Part shown: piece by piece, positions 11,180-20,306 of the stretch | How positions within the stretch are numbered: position 1 is the first letter of the stretch | Layout of the letters: each line of letters begins with the position of its first letter | Source of the DNA: Devosia sp. 2618 | Lineage (GTDB): Bacteria; Pseudomonadota; Alphaproteobacteria; Rhizobiales; Devosiaceae | Direction: 5' to 3' | DNA length: 64,000 nt | NCBI RefSeq assembly: GCF_040546815.1 | Contig: NZ_JBEPOO010000001.1 | Coordinates: 1,302,001 to 1,366,000, forward strand | Notes under the pieces: generated by a model | Seen by the model: only the letters and a program-made list of their open reading frames with translations | Database searches by the model: none | Told to the model about the DNA's origin: nothing | Program-made: the position numbers and the translations under genes

Positions 11180-12082
11180 ATGACTGCAAAGATCATTGAC
11201 GGCAAAGCGTTTGCCGAGGGCCTCCGCGGTCGCATCGCGGGCCATGTGGCGCGCCTCAAGGCCGAGCATGGCATCACGCCGGGTCTGGCGGTCGTCATCG
11301 TCGGGCACGATCCTGCGAGCCAGGTCTATGTCACCAACAAGGCGAAACAGACCGCCGAAGTGGGCATGGCCTCGTTCAAGCACGAGCTGGCCGAAAACAC
11401 CAGCGAGACGGAATTGCTGGCGCTGGTAAAGCGCCTCAATGAGGATAAGAACGTCCACGGCATTCTCGTTCAGCTGCCCGTTCCCAAACACATCGACCCC
11501 ATCAAGGTGATCGAGGCGATCGATCCGGCCAAGGACGTCGATTGCTTCACGCCCGCCAATGTCGGCAAGGTCCAGATCGGCCTTCCGGGTCCGGTGTCCT
11601 GCACGCCACTTGGCTGCCTCATGCTGCTGCGCGACGAACTCGGTTCGCTGGCCGGGCTCAATGCCGTCATCATCGGGCGCTCCAATCTGGTTGGCAAGCC
11701 GATGATGCAATTGCTGCTGCGCGAGAACTGCACGGTGACCGTCGCCCATTCCAAGACCAGAAACCTCGCCGAAGTCGTGCGTGGCGCCGACATCGTGGTG
11801 GCCGCCGTCGGTCGTCCGGAGATGATCAGGGGCGACTGGATCAAGCCGGGCGCCACTGTCATCGATGTCGGCATCAACCGTATCGATGCGCCCGAGCGGG
11901 GCGACGGCAAGACGCGCCTTGTCGGCGACGTAGCCTATAAGGAAGCCGCCGAAGTTGCTGCCGCCATCACTCCGGTGCCCGGCGGCGTTGGCCCGATGAC
12001 CATTGCGTGCCTCCTGGCCAACACGGTTACCACCGCCTCGCTAATCAATGGCCTCGTGCCGCCGAGCGATCTGACCGCATGA
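11180..12082 (+). CDS. folD: Bifunctional methylene-THF dehydrogenase / methenyl-THF cyclohydrolase
   Basis: Interconverts 5,10-methylene-, 5,10-methenyl- and 10-formyl-tetrahydrofolate with NADP, feeding purine, Met and formyl-Met-tRNA synthesis. It has 300 residues. Motifs are [17 protein letters not shown] with the catalytic Lys, [21 protein letters not shown], the nucleotide-binding [10 protein letters not shown] and [14 protein letters not shown], and the C-terminal [14 protein letters not shown]. The start at 11180 follows GGAGG at 6 nt. Its stop overlaps the next ATG by 4 bp (ATGA), so the two genes are translationally coupled. Confidence 0.97.
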   Translation: MTAKIIDGKAFAEGLRGRIAGHVARLKAEHGITPGLAVVIVGHDPASQVYVTNKAKQTAEVGMASFKHELAENTSETELLALVKRLNEDKNVHGILVQLPVPKHIDPIKVIEAIDPAKDVDCFTPANVGKVQIGLPGPVSCTPLGCLMLLRDELGSLAGLNAVIIGRSNLVGKPMMQLLLRENCTVTVAHSKTRNLAEVVRGADIVVAAVGRPEMIRGDWIKPGATVIDVGINRIDAPERGDGKTRLVGDVAYKEAAEVAAAITPVPGGVGPMTIACLLANTVTTASLINGLVPPSDLTA

Positions 12083-12621
12083 GTTCTGCCGCGCACGACC
12101 CCGGCGGCAAGGTTCGGCTGGCTCTGATGCCGGGCGTCAATGGCGACGCGCGGTTTAGCGCCGATGGCAAATACCGCCAGCTGATGCGCCGCTGGACCGG
12201 CGACGCGTTCCCTGCGCGTTACGTGTTGTTCATCGGCATGAACCCCAGCACCGCCGACGCGACGGTCAACGATCCCACCTGCGCCCGCGAATGGACCTTC
12301 GCCAACCGCGAGGGATTTTCAGCCATGGCAAAGGCCAATGTCGGGGATTATCGGGCGACAGACCCCAAGATGCTGCTGGCGCCCGGCGTGGTTGCGGTAT
12401 CTGACGAAAACCTCCCCACCATCCGCGCTGCGGCGGCAGACGCTGATGTCGTCATCCTCTGCCACGGCAAGCTCAACAAAGCCCTAGCCCCCGCCGGCAA
12501 GGCGCTGGTCGAGGCCCTCCGGGCCGATGGGATTGATCTGTGGTGCTTTGGGAAAAATGCCGATGGTTCCCCCAAGCATCCGCTGTATTTGAGGGCCGAT
12601 ACGCCGCTGGTGCGGTTTTAG
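12079..12621 (+). CDS. DUF1643 domain protein
   Basis: A 180-residue protein of the DUF1643 family: [20 protein letters not shown], the central [22 protein letters not shown] with [18 protein letters not shown] and a final [14 protein letters not shown] are characteristic. Members are often linked to phage or mobile regions, but their biochemical role is not established. The ATG at 12079 overlaps the folD stop (ATGA), so it is probably co-transcribed with folD. It is followed by a short palindromic repeat. Confidence 0.85.
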   Translation: MSSAAHDPGGKVRLALMPGVNGDARFSADGKYRQLMRRWTGDAFPARYVLFIGMNPSTADATVNDPTCAREWTFANREGFSAMAKANVGDYRATDPKMLLAPGVVAVSDENLPTIRAAAADADVVILCHGKLNKALAPAGKALVEALRADGIDLWCFGKNADGSPKHPLYLRADTPLVRF

Positions 12622-12631
12622 AGGTAGGTAC

Positions 12632-12680
12632 CACGCCCTCGTGGTGCGAGTACTTACGAGCCTCGAACCACGAGGGCGTG
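12632..12680. repeat. REP-like inverted repeat, short family A
   Basis: CACGCCCTCGTGGTGCGAG (12632-12650) and CTCGAACCACGAGGGCGTG (12662-12680) form 19-bp arms with one mismatch and an 11-bp loop. It corresponds to the outer arms of the composite elements at 8629 and 24502, without their inner hairpin. It lies between two convergent genes. Confidence 0.88.
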
Positions 12681-12708
12681 CCCCATCCTACTAATTTTTA
12701 GATGGAGC

Positions 12709-13122
12709 TCACCCCACCAGATAGAACGACCGCGCCACCGTATGATCCCGTAGAGCCTGCGCTGGGAGTTTGCCCGTCAATGCCGCAATTACCACCGAAA
12801 CATCCGGCACGGCACTGGCATCCACCACCACCTTTTTGAACGCGGGCCGTAGGCCCTGTTTGGCGCCTTCGAGCATGTCGAACAACAATGCCCGCACGTC
12901 GGTGCGCATGGCGCAGGCGATGCATTGCGCGCCGTCCTCGTGGGCATGCCCGGAATTGGCGGGCAGGCGGAGCAGGGCTGTATCGGCGTCGAGCGCGGTG
13001 AAGCGGTTGGGCTCGGTTACCAATGTGACGGGGATTGGGTCGAGTTTGCGATGGTTATTCAAGAGGATACCCCCACCTAACCTCTCCCTGATAGGGGGAG
13101 GGACTGATCGAGTTTGAGGCAC
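12709..13122 (-). CDS. CobW/COG0523-like protein without P-loop
   Basis: Reading frame of up to 137 residues. From about residue 26 it resembles the middle of COG0523 (CobW/YjiA/ZNG-type) metal GTPases: PVTLVTEPNRF, then AQCIACAMRTDVRALLFDM, which matches the CxCC-R-DL metal-binding region, and FKKVVVDASAVPDVSVVIAAL, which matches the ETTG-ADP region. The Walker A P-loop that normally follows the first beta-strand is missing, as is the entire C-terminal domain. The first ~20 codons from the GTG at 13122 are encoded by a family C REP element, so a TTG at 13062 may be the true start. It directly follows cobalamin-dependent metH. Function unknown; GTPase activity is unlikely. Confidence 0.55.
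   Translation of the reverse strand: MPQTRSVPPPIRERLGGGILLNNHRKLDPIPVTLVTEPNRFTALDADTALLRLPANSGHAHEDGAQCIACAMRTDVRALLFDMLEGAKQGLRPAFKKVVVDASAVPDVSVVIAALTGKLPAQALRDHTVARSFYLVG
13065..13102. repeat. REP-like repeat, family C, copy 2
   Basis: Minus-strand reading CCCTCCCCCTATCAGGGAGA followed by GGTTAGGTGGGGGTATCC. It is inverted relative to the copy at 13149-13186, so the pair could form a long hairpin over the 13.06-13.19 kb gap. It overlaps the possible 5' end of the CobW-like frame. Confidence 0.85.
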
Positions 13123-13148
13123 GTTTTGTGATACCCACCAGCCACATT

Positions 13149-13186
13149 CCTCCCCCTATCAGGGGGAGGTTAGGTGGGGGTATCCC
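13149..13186. repeat. REP-like repeat, family C, copy 3
   Basis: CCTCCCCCTATCAGGGGGAG followed by GTTAGGTGGGGGTATCCC, which includes an internal palindrome around CTATCAG. It is near-identical to the inverted copy at 13065-13102 and close to the one at 8790-8827. It lies 24 bp beyond the metH stop. Confidence 0.85.
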
Positions 13187-13210
13187 AAAAAAGGTTCAGC
13201 TTCGCCGCCT

Positions 13211-16200
13211 CTACTCCGCCGCCACGATCGCCGGACCCGGAATATAGTTCAAAATCGGCCCCAGCCACCGCTCGACCTCGGCCAGCGGCATGTTCTTGCG
13301 TTCCGCATAGTCCATCACCTGATCACGCTCCACCTTGGCTACGCCAAAATAATACGCATCGGGATGGCTGAAGAAGAGCCCCGAAACCGACGAGCCCGGC
13401 CACATGGCAAAACTTTCCGTCAAGGTCACGCCAGCCTGCTTTTCAGCGTCGAGCAGGCGGAACAGGGTGGTCTTTTCCGTATGGTCCGGCTGGGCCGGAT
13501 AGCCTGGCGCCGGACGGATGCCGCGATAGGTTTCGCCCAGCAATTCCTCATTGCTCAGCGTTTCGTCGGCCGCATAGCCCCAGAATTCCTTGCGGACACG
13601 CTGGTGCATATATTCGGCGAACGCCTCGGCGAAGCGGTCGGCCAGTGCCTTGACAAGAATGGACGAGTAATCGTCATTGGCTGCCTCAAAGCGCTCGGCA
13701 ATAGCGACCTCTTCGATGCCGGCTGTCACGACGAAGCCGCCGATATAGTCCGGCGTGCCGGCCGGTGCCACGAAGTCCGACAAAGCCATATTGGGCTTGC
13801 CGTCGCGCTTGGACAGCTGCTGGCGCAGGGTGAACAGCGTTGCCAGTTCTTCGGCGCGGCCTTCGTCGGTATAGAGACGAATGTCGTCGCCATCGGCATT
13901 GGCCGGCCAGAAGCCCACCACGGCGCGTGGCTTGAACCAGTCTTCGTCGATGATTTGCTTGAGCATCCGTTGGGCGTCGTCAAACAGCTGGCGTGCGGCC
14001 TCGCCCTGGCGCTCATCCTGCAGGATCGCCGGATAGCGGCCCTTGAGCTCCCAGGTCTGGAAGAACGGCGTCCAGTCGATATAGCTGGCCAGCGTCTTGA
14101 GATCGACGTCCTCGATCACCTTGGTACCAAGGAAGCTCGGCTTGGGCGGCGTGTAACCAGCCCAGTCCGGCTTGAACGCATTGGCGCGGGCTTTGGCCAA
14201 CGGCACGCGCTGCTTTTCGCTTTCGGCCCGTTCATGAGCTGCAGCGGCCTTGGCGTATTCGGCGCGAATGTCGGCGATGAAGCTGACCTTGGTGTCCTTG
14301 CCGAGCAGGTTACCCACCACGCCCACGGCGCGGCTGGCGTCGTTGACGTGCACGGCTTGCCCCGCATGGTAACGCGGGTGGATTTTGACCGCCGTATGGA
14401 CGCGGCTGGTCGTCGCGCCGCCGATAAGCAGCGGAATGTCAAAGCCTTCGCGCTCCATTTCGGAGGCGACATGCACCATTTCATCCAGCGATGGCGTGAT
14501 TAGGCCTGACAGCCCGATGATGTCGACATTCTGCTCCTTGGCGGTCTGCAGAATTTTGGCCGTCGGCACCATGACGCCGAGATCGATGATCTCGTAATTG
14601 TTGCAGCTCAGCACGACGCCGACGATGTTCTTGCCGATATCGTGCACGTCGCCCTTTACCGTCGCCATCAGCACCTTGCCGGCGCTCTGGCGGCCCGTAG
14701 CGTTACCGTCGGCATTCTTTTCGGCCTCCATGTAAGGCAACAGCAGCGCCACGGCCTGCTTCATCACGCGGGCCGATTTCACCACCTGCGGCAGGAACAT
14801 CTTGCCCGAGCCGAACAGGTCGCCGACGATGCTCATCCCGGCCATTAGCGGGCCTTCGATCACATGCAGCGGACGCGCCGACTTCAGCCGCGCCTCGTCG
14901 GTGTCGGCGTCGATATATTCGGTAATGCCGTTGACCAGTGCATGCGCGATGCGGTCCTCGACAGACTTTTCGCGCCAGCTCAAATCCTTGGCCGCCACTT
15001 CCTTGCCCGCCGTGCCGCGATAGCGTTCGGCCAGCGCCAGCAGGCGGTCGGTGCCGTCGTCGCGGCGGTTGAGGATCACGTCCTCGCAGGCGTCGCGCAG
15101 TTCGCGATCAATGCTCTCGTAAACCGCCAGTTGCCCGGCATTGACGATGCCCATGTCCATGCCATTCTGGATGGCATAGTAGAGGAACACGGCGTGCATC
15201 GCCTCGCGCACCGGCTCATTGCCGCGGAACGAGAAGCTGAGGTTCGAGATACCGCCCGAAATATGCACATGGGGCAGGGTGTCGGTGATGTCCTTGGTCG
15301 CTTCGATGAAGTCGACGCCATAATTGTTGTGTTCTTCGATACCGGTGGCGACTGCAAAGACGTTGGGATCGAAAATGATGTCTTCCGGCGGGAACCCCAC
15401 TTCCTCGGTCAGCAGTTTATAGGCGCGGGTGCAGATTTCGACCTTGCGGGCGCGCGTATCGGCCTGACCTTGCTCGTCGAATGCCATCACCACAACCGCA
15501 GCGCCATAGGCGCGCACCAGCCTTGCGTGATGCAGGAAGGCCTCTTCGCCTTCCTTCATCGAGATCGAATTGACCAGCGCCTTGCCCTGCACACATTGCA
15601 GACCCGCCTCGATCACGTCCCACTTGGACGAGTCGATCATCAGCGGCACTTTGGCGATGTCGGGTTCGGCCGCGAGCAGGTTGAGGAACTCGATCATCAC
15701 CTGTTTGGAGTCGATCAGGCCCTCATCCATGTTGATGTCGATGATCTGGGCGCCATTGGCCACCTGATCGCGCGCCACGTCGAGCGCAGCGGTATAGTCG
15801 CCAGCGGTGATCAGCTTGCGGAAGCGGGCCGAGCCGGTGACGTTGGTGCGCTCGCCGATATTGACGAACGGAATGTCCTTGGTCAGCGTAAAGGGCTCAA
15901 GGCCGGCCAGGCGCAGCAGGTTTGGCACTTCGGGCACGGCGCGTGGCTTATGCTTGGCCACTGCCTGCGCGATGGCGCGGATATGGTCGGGCGTCGAGCC
16001 ACAGCAGCCGCCAACGATGTTGACGTAACCGGAAGCGGCAAAGCCCTCGATCTGCTCCGCCATGAATTCTGGCGTCTCGTCATATTGACCGAACGCATTG
16101 GGCAGGCCGGCATTGGGATAGGCGCAGATGAACGTGTCTGCGCCGTCCGAAAGTTCGGCCAGGTGGGCGCGCATGGCATTGGCGCCGAGCGCGCAGTTCA

Positions 16201-16963
16201 GCCCGATGGTGATCGGATTGGCGTGGCGCACCGAATACCAGAACGCCGTTGGCGTCTGGCCCGACAGCGTGCGGCCGCTGAGATCGGTAATCGTGCCCGA
16301 AATCATGATCGGCACGTCGATGCCGCGCTCGTCAAAAATCTGACGGGCAGCAAACAGGCCGGCCTTGGTGTTGAGCGTATCGGTGATGGTTTCAAACAGC
16401 AGCAGGTCGGCGCCTGCGTCGAGCAGGCCGCGAATGGCCTCGCTATAGGCGTCGCGCAACTGTTCGAACGTGATCGATCGGAAACCGGGGCTGGCCACGT
16501 CGGTCGACATGGACGCGGTCTTGGTGGTCGGTCCGATAGCGCCCGCTACAAAGCGACGGCGACCGTCTTCGGCCTCAGCGCGCAAAGCAGCCCGGCGCGC
16601 CACGACGACGCCCTGATAGTTGATGTCATAGACCGCGCTTTCGCACTCATAGTCGGCCTGCGCCACCCATGTGCCCGAAAACGTGTTGGTTTCGGCGATA
16701 TCGGCCCCAGCCATGAAATACTGGTAGTGGATATCCTCGATCATCTGCGGTTCGGTTATAACCAGCAGATCGTTATTGCCCTTGAGCGGCAGCTGCCAGT
16801 CCTTGAACCGTTCGCCGCGGAAATTTTCTTCGGTCAGTTTGAGGCGCTGGATCATGGTGCCCATCGCGCCGTCCAGAATCAGGATGCGTTCGCGCGCAGC
16901 CTTGGTCAGCGCTGCGCGGACCTCGTTCCAGTCGGGAATATGGGCGTCATCGTGCTGGCTCAT
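13211..16963 (-). CDS. metH: Cobalamin-dependent methionine synthase
   Basis: Methylates homocysteine to methionine using methyl-tetrahydrofolate and enzyme-bound cobalamin. It has 1250 residues from the ATG at 16963 (GAGG about 10 nt upstream), with all four modules: homocysteine domain (about 1-330, zinc Cys in GLNCALG near residue 257 and GGCCGST near 319), pterin domain (about 350-630, with [18 protein letters not shown]), cobalamin domain (about 650-890, with the cobalt-ligand His in [11 protein letters not shown] near residue 772), and the C-terminal AdoMet activation domain with [15 protein letters not shown]. Reactivation by SAM is therefore retained. A 16-bp palindrome 36 bp upstream is a likely operator. 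No cobalamin riboswitch was seen. Confidence 0.98.
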   Translation of the reverse strand: MSQHDDAHIPDWNEVRAALTKAARERILILDGAMGTMIQRLKLTEENFRGERFKDWQLPLKGNNDLLVITEPQMIEDIHYQYFMAGADIAETNTFSGTWVAQADYECESAVYDINYQGVVVARRAALRAEAEDGRRRFVAGAIGPTTKTASMSTDVASPGFRSITFEQLRDAYSEAIRGLLDAGADLLLFETITDTLNTKAGLFAARQIFDERGIDVPIMISGTITDLSGRTLSGQTPTAFWYSVRHANPITIGLNCALGANAMRAHLAELSDGADTFICAYPNAGLPNAFGQYDETPEFMAEQIEGFAASGYVNIVGGCCGSTPDHIRAIAQAVAKHKPRAVPEVPNLLRLAGLEPFTLTKDIPFVNIGERTNVTGSARFRKLITAGDYTAALDVARDQVANGAQIIDINMDEGLIDSKQVMIEFLNLLAAEPDIAKVPLMIDSSKWDVIEAGLQCVQGKALVNSISMKEGEEAFLHHARLVRAYGAAVVVMAFDEQGQADTRARKVEICTRAYKLLTEEVGFPPEDIIFDPNVFAVATGIEEHNNYGVDFIEATKDITDTLPHVHISGGISNLSFSFRGNEPVREAMHAVFLYYAIQNGMDMGIVNAGQLAVYESIDRELRDACEDVILNRRDDGTDRLLALAERYRGTAGKEVAAKDLSWREKSVEDRIAHALVNGITEYIDADTDEARLKSARPLHVIEGPLMAGMSIVGDLFGSGKMFLPQVVKSARVMKQAVALLLPYMEAEKNADGNATGRQSAGKVLMATVKGDVHDIGKNIVGVVLSCNNYEIIDLGVMVPTAKILQTAKEQNVDIIGLSGLITPSLDEMVHVASEMEREGFDIPLLIGGATTSRVHTAVKIHPRYHAGQAVHVNDASRAVGVVGNLLGKDTKVSFIADIRAEYAKAAAAHERAESEKQRVPLAKARANAFKPDWAGYTPPKPSFLGTKVIEDVDLKTLASYIDWTPFFQTWELKGRYPAILQDERQGEAARQLFDDAQRMLKQIIDEDWFKPRAVVGFWPANADGDDIRLYTDEGRAEELATLFTLRQQLSKRDGKPNMALSDFVAPAGTPDYIGGFVVTAGIEEVAIAERFEAANDDYSSILVKALADRFAEAFAEYMHQRVRKEFWGYAADETLSNEELLGETYRGIRPAPGYPAQPDHTEKTTLFRLLDAEKQAGVTLTESFAMWPGSSVSGLFFSHPDAYYFGVAKVERDQVMDYAERKNMPLAEVERWLGPILNYIPGPAIVAAE

Positions 16964-16999
16964 CGCCAAATACCTCAGGTTCGGTGATTTTCCGATCAC

Positions 17000-17015
17000 A
17001 TAAAGATATCTTTAT
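17000..17015. promoter_or_regulatory. Perfect 16-bp palindrome upstream of metH
   Basis: ATAAAGATATCTTTAT, a perfect inverted repeat centred between 17007 and 17008, 36 bp before the metH start and about 200 bp before divergent rlpA. The sequence class (ATAAAGA-TCTTTAT) fits an operator of a winged-helix ArsR-type regulator. From memory, SahR-type regulators of proteobacterial SAM-cycle genes recognise sites of this kind. Binding is inferred only. Confidence 0.6.
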
Positions 17016-17220
17016 ATCTGGCGTGATGCAAGTTCCGATGGGTGCGCGTTCTGTCTCACTTTGGGAACGTTTTCGCGTCAAATGTTACTCTCAACGCTAA
17101 CAGTCTGTTGTCTTTAACCTCACTGAAACCAGAAACCTGTTCTGTGCGGGTGAGGGCGGCCAAAACGCGTTATGGTCCGTACTCATAGTGTGAATAGCGT
17201 AAAAGAGTTTGAGTACAGTG

Positions 17221-18270
17221 ATGACGCCCGCCTGGCGCAATGCCATCCGTTTCGTCGCCCTGGCGACCCTGATCACCCCTATGATTGCGGCCTGTGCCAG
17301 CGGTGGTGGCCTCGGCGCCACAGTCAAACGCGGCGCCTTCACGTCGTCCGAATTCGGTGTCAGCGCCTCGCCGCGCGTCACCAATAATCCCAATCCGCCC
17401 AAGGGTGGCGGCCGCTATCAGGTCGGCAAACCCTATACGGTCCGCGGCAAAGTCTACACGCCAGCCGAGCAGCCCGGCTATGTCGCGACCGGCGACGCGT
17501 CCTGGTATGGCTCCGATTTCCACGGCCGCCGCACCGCCAATGGCGAGATTTTCTCGGCCAACGCTTTGACTGGCGCCCATCCCACTTTGCCGCTGCCGTC
17601 CTATGTCCGCGTCACCAACGAAGCCAATGGCCGTTCGGTCGTCGTTCGCGTCAACGATCGCGGGCCCTATATGCCCGGCCGCATCATGGACCTGTCGCAC
17701 CGCGCCGCCGAAATGCTAGGCTACGTCAACAACGGCCATACGACAATCAAGGCCGAATATGTCGGCCCAGCGCCACTTGAGGGTGATGACACCCGCATGC
17801 TGGTCGCCAGCTATTCCGGCCCGGCCAACTATGGCGGCAGCTCCAGCAATACCCGTGTCGCATCGGCCGGTGGTAATCGCAGCGTTGCCGATATTGCCGG
17901 CGATTTCTTCGGCGGTTTCTTCTCGTATGCCGACACCACGCCAGAGCAGCAGGATGCAGCGATCGGCACGGCTTTCTCGGCCGTCAATGCCATGGCGACC
18001 CGCACGACCGACCTCAATGACTGGGTGCAGTCAGTCGATGCCGATTCCCGCTCGATCCGTCTGGGTCTTGGCGTCTTCAGCGACCAGAACAACGCCATCA
18101 ATATCGCCGAGCGCTTCGCCGTTCTCGGCGCGGTGGATGAGGAGCAGGTGACCGTCAATGGCCGTCCGGCGACGCGCCTGACTCTAACCCATCTCAAGGC
18201 CGGCGCCTCAAGAGTTGATGTGCAGGATCTGGGCCGCGAGCTTGGCCTTAACGACATAGTTCTCTATTAA
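17221..18270 (+). CDS. rlpA: RlpA-type septal ring lytic transglycosylase lipoprotein
   Basis: A 349-residue outer-membrane lipoprotein. The N-terminus is a lipoprotein signal peptide ending PMIAAC, with the lipidated Cys at residue 25. The double-psi beta-barrel RlpA domain spans about 95-185, with GDASWYGSDFHGRRTANGE, VVRVNDRGPY and IMDLSHRAAEMLG. A C-terminal SPOR-like region (about 270-349) should target it to denuded septal peptidoglycan. RlpA proteins cleave glycan strands lacking stem peptides at division. Upstream TTG (17209) and GTG (17218) starts are possible; ATG 17221 is chosen. It is followed after 36 bp by a PBP5-type carboxypeptidase. Confidence 0.88.
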   Translation: MTPAWRNAIRFVALATLITPMIAACASGGGLGATVKRGAFTSSEFGVSASPRVTNNPNPPKGGGRYQVGKPYTVRGKVYTPAEQPGYVATGDASWYGSDFHGRRTANGEIFSANALTGAHPTLPLPSYVRVTNEANGRSVVVRVNDRGPYMPGRIMDLSHRAAEMLGYVNNGHTTIKAEYVGPAPLEGDDTRMLVASYSGPANYGGSSSNTRVASAGGNRSVADIAGDFFGGFFSYADTTPEQQDAAIGTAFSAVNAMATRTTDLNDWVQSVDADSRSIRLGLGVFSDQNNAINIAERFAVLGAVDEEQVTVNGRPATRLTLTHLKAGASRVDVQDLGRELGLNDIVLY

Positions 18271-18306
18271 TATAACAGCCGGGAAAGCCCGGCGCCGAAG
18301 GGGCAG

Positions 18307-19458
18307 GTGGTCGTGAAAAAGATCTGGCTAACAGTGGCGACAATGCTGGCGCTGACGGCGCCAGTTCTGGCCCAGGTCCTGTTCGAAACCAAGGCACCCT
18401 ACGCCATTCTGATGGACAATGAATCCGGCACGGTCATCTTCCAGAAAGATGCCGACGCCCGGATCGAGCCGGCCAGCATGGCCAAGCTCATGACCATCGC
18501 TGTGGTGTTCCACGAAATCCGCGATGGCCGCGTGAACATGGCCGACGAGTTCTTCGTTTCGGAAAACGCCTGGCGCACCGGTGGCGCGCGCTCGGGCGGC
18601 TCGACCATGTTTGCCGAACTCAATTCCAAGATCAGCGTCGAAAACCTCGTCCGCTCCGTCATCATCCAGTCGGGCAATGATGCGGCCATCGTTCTGGCCG
18701 AAGGCATTGCCGGCTCCGAAGGGAGCTTCTCGGCCATGATGAATGAGCTGGCGATAGAGATCGGGCTTGAGCACTCCCACTTCACCAATTCCACCGGCCT
18801 GCCGGACCCGGACATGTATGTCACGGCCCGCGATCTGGCCGATCTCGGCCGCTACCTGATCCGCGAGTTCCCCGAATACTACCACTACTTCTCCGAGCCC
18901 GAGATGGAGTGGAACAAGATCAAGCAGCCCAACCGCAACTCGCTGGTCGAAATGGGCATTGGCGTTGACGGTCTCAAAACCGGCCATACGCAAGCTGCCG
19001 GTTACGGGTCGGTTATCTCGACGGCCGAAGGCGGGCGCCGTCTTGTCGCGGTGCTGCATGGCCTGCCGTCGATGGCACAGCGCGCCGAAGAGGGCCGCAA
19101 GCTGATCACCTGGGGCGCTCGGGCCTTTGAGCGCGTCTCGGCCTATCCCGACGGCGCCATCGTCACCTATGCCAACGTCTATGGCGGCACCAGTTCCAGC
19201 GTCGGGCTGGTCGGCAAGGGCGAGGTCGCGCTCTACCTGCCACGCGGCTCTCGCCGCTGCCTCTCCGCCACCGTGGTCTATACCGGCCCGCTAATGCCGC
19301 CGGTGATGGAAGGCGACAAGGTCGCTGAACTCCGCGTCTTCTGTGATGACCAACTCGTGCAAACTGCGCCGCTCTATGCTGCCTACACGGTGGAAGAAGG
19401 CGACGTCATGCGCAAAGCCACCGACGCATTAAAGCAACTGGCCCTCGGCTGGCTCTGA
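18307..19458 (+). CDS. D-alanyl-D-alanine carboxypeptidase, PBP5/6 type (peptidase S11)
   Basis: Removes the terminal D-Ala from peptidoglycan stem peptides in the periplasm. It has 383 residues with a Sec signal peptide (cleavage after about residue 22, APVLAQ). The penicillin-binding motifs are complete: SxxK as Ser57-Met-Ala-Lys60, SGN at 122-124, and KTG at 224-226 in DGLKTGHT. A PBP5-like C-terminal beta-domain follows (about 275-375). The final residues (MRKATDALKQLALGWL) could form an amphipathic membrane anchor. The start may be GTG 18307 or GTG 18313, both near AAGGGG. It forms an apparent cell-wall unit with rlpA. Confidence 0.93.
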   Translation: MVVKKIWLTVATMLALTAPVLAQVLFETKAPYAILMDNESGTVIFQKDADARIEPASMAKLMTIAVVFHEIRDGRVNMADEFFVSENAWRTGGARSGGSTMFAELNSKISVENLVRSVIIQSGNDAAIVLAEGIAGSEGSFSAMMNELAIEIGLEHSHFTNSTGLPDPDMYVTARDLADLGRYLIREFPEYYHYFSEPEMEWNKIKQPNRNSLVEMGIGVDGLKTGHTQAAGYGSVISTAEGGRRLVAVLHGLPSMAQRAEEGRKLITWGARAFERVSAYPDGAIVTYANVYGGTSSSVGLVGKGEVALYLPRGSRRCLSATVVYTGPLMPPVMEGDKVAELRVFCDDQLVQTAPLYAAYTVEEGDVMRKATDALKQLALGWL

Positions 19459-19495
19459 GACGCCCCAGTATATCTCCCCAGTAGCCCTCATCCAG

Positions 19496-19533
19496 TAGAC
19501 CTCATGGTGAGCCTGTCGAACCACGAGGTCGTG
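19496..19533. repeat. REP-like repeat, family B, single arm
   Basis: AGACCTCATGGTGAGCCTGT followed by CGAACCACGAGGTCGT, matching one arm of the inverted repeats at 5719-5805 and 62432-62517. Only a decayed trace of the opposite arm follows (TACCTCGCGCTTTGGCACG). It lies in the gap between the carboxypeptidase and tmk. Confidence 0.75.
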
Positions 19534-19619
19534 CCGCAATGCCGCCGTACCTCGCGCTTTGGCACGTAAGCTCCCACACCCGACTGGTTCTGCAAATCTG
19601 ACTCGTATAGAACGTGCTC

Positions 19620-20306
19620 ATGCCCGAAGCGTCAAACAGCAGCCGCGCCCGTTTCATCACCTTTGAGGGTGGCGAAGGCGTTGGCAAATCCACCCAGATC
19701 AAGCGTCTGCAGCAAAACCTTGAGCGCCGCGCCATCAATGTCGTGCGCACGCGGGAACCCGGCGGAACGCCCAAGGCCGAAGCTATCCGCTCCTTCATCC
19801 TGCAAGGGCGGTCCGAAAGCTGGGGGCCGGGGGCCGAAGCCGTGCTGTTCGCCGCGGCGCGGCTTGATCACGTCAATCAGCTGATCGCGCCCAACCTGCG
19901 CAATGGCACCTGGGTACTGTCGGATCGCTTCCACGATTCCACCCGCGCCTATCAGGGCCTGACCGGTGGCGTAGATGACAAGCTGATCGCTGGCCTTGAG
20001 TCACTGGCCCTCGACGGCAACACCCCCGATCTCACCATCGTGCTCGATATGGACCCTGATGCCGCCTTCAAGCGTGTCGCTGATCGCGCCATCGAAGATG
20101 GTCTTGCCCTGACCGGCGATCGCTTTGAAAAAGAAGAGATCGAGTGGCACAAGCGCCTGCGCGAAGGGTTCCTGGCTATCGCCAAGGAAAACCCTGACCG
20201 CTGCGTCGTCATCGAAGCCGCACAGTCCGAAAACGCGCTGGAGGCCGCCATCTGGGCGGTCGTCAGCCAGCGCTTCCCTGAACTTCTGGAAGGCTCACCG
20301 GCGTGA
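19620..20306 (+). CDS. tmk: Thymidylate kinase
   Basis: Phosphorylates dTMP to dTDP with ATP. It has 228 residues with the P-loop FEGGEGVGKST, the TREPGGTPKAEAIR dTMP-binding segment, the DRFHDSTRAYQG motif and a LID-type segment LTGDRFEKEEIEWH. The start is ATG 19620; a GTG two codons upstream (19614) is also possible. Its stop overlaps the GTG of holB by 4 bp (GTGA). It is first gene of the tmk-holB-metG-tatD-MBL operon. Confidence 0.95.
   Translation: MPEASNSSRARFITFEGGEGVGKSTQIKRLQQNLERRAINVVRTREPGGTPKAEAIRSFILQGRSESWGPGAEAVLFAAARLDHVNQLIAPNLRNGTWVLSDRFHDSTRAYQGLTGGVDDKLIAGLESLALDGNTPDLTIVLDMDPDAAFKRVADRAIEDGLALTGDRFEKEEIEWHKRLREGFLAIAKENPDRCVVIEAAQSENALEAAIWAVVSQRFPELLEGSPA

Noticed and set aside
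14864..16987. 707-codon plus-strand open frame opposite metH
   Set aside because: It is the antisense of a full-length, motif-complete MetH; long antisense frames are expected in high-GC DNA, and the translation shows no family features.
16964..17208. SAM or cobalamin riboswitch upstream of metH
   Set aside because: The metH leader is only a few tens of bases beyond the palindrome and shows no riboswitch core; a protein operator is more likely.
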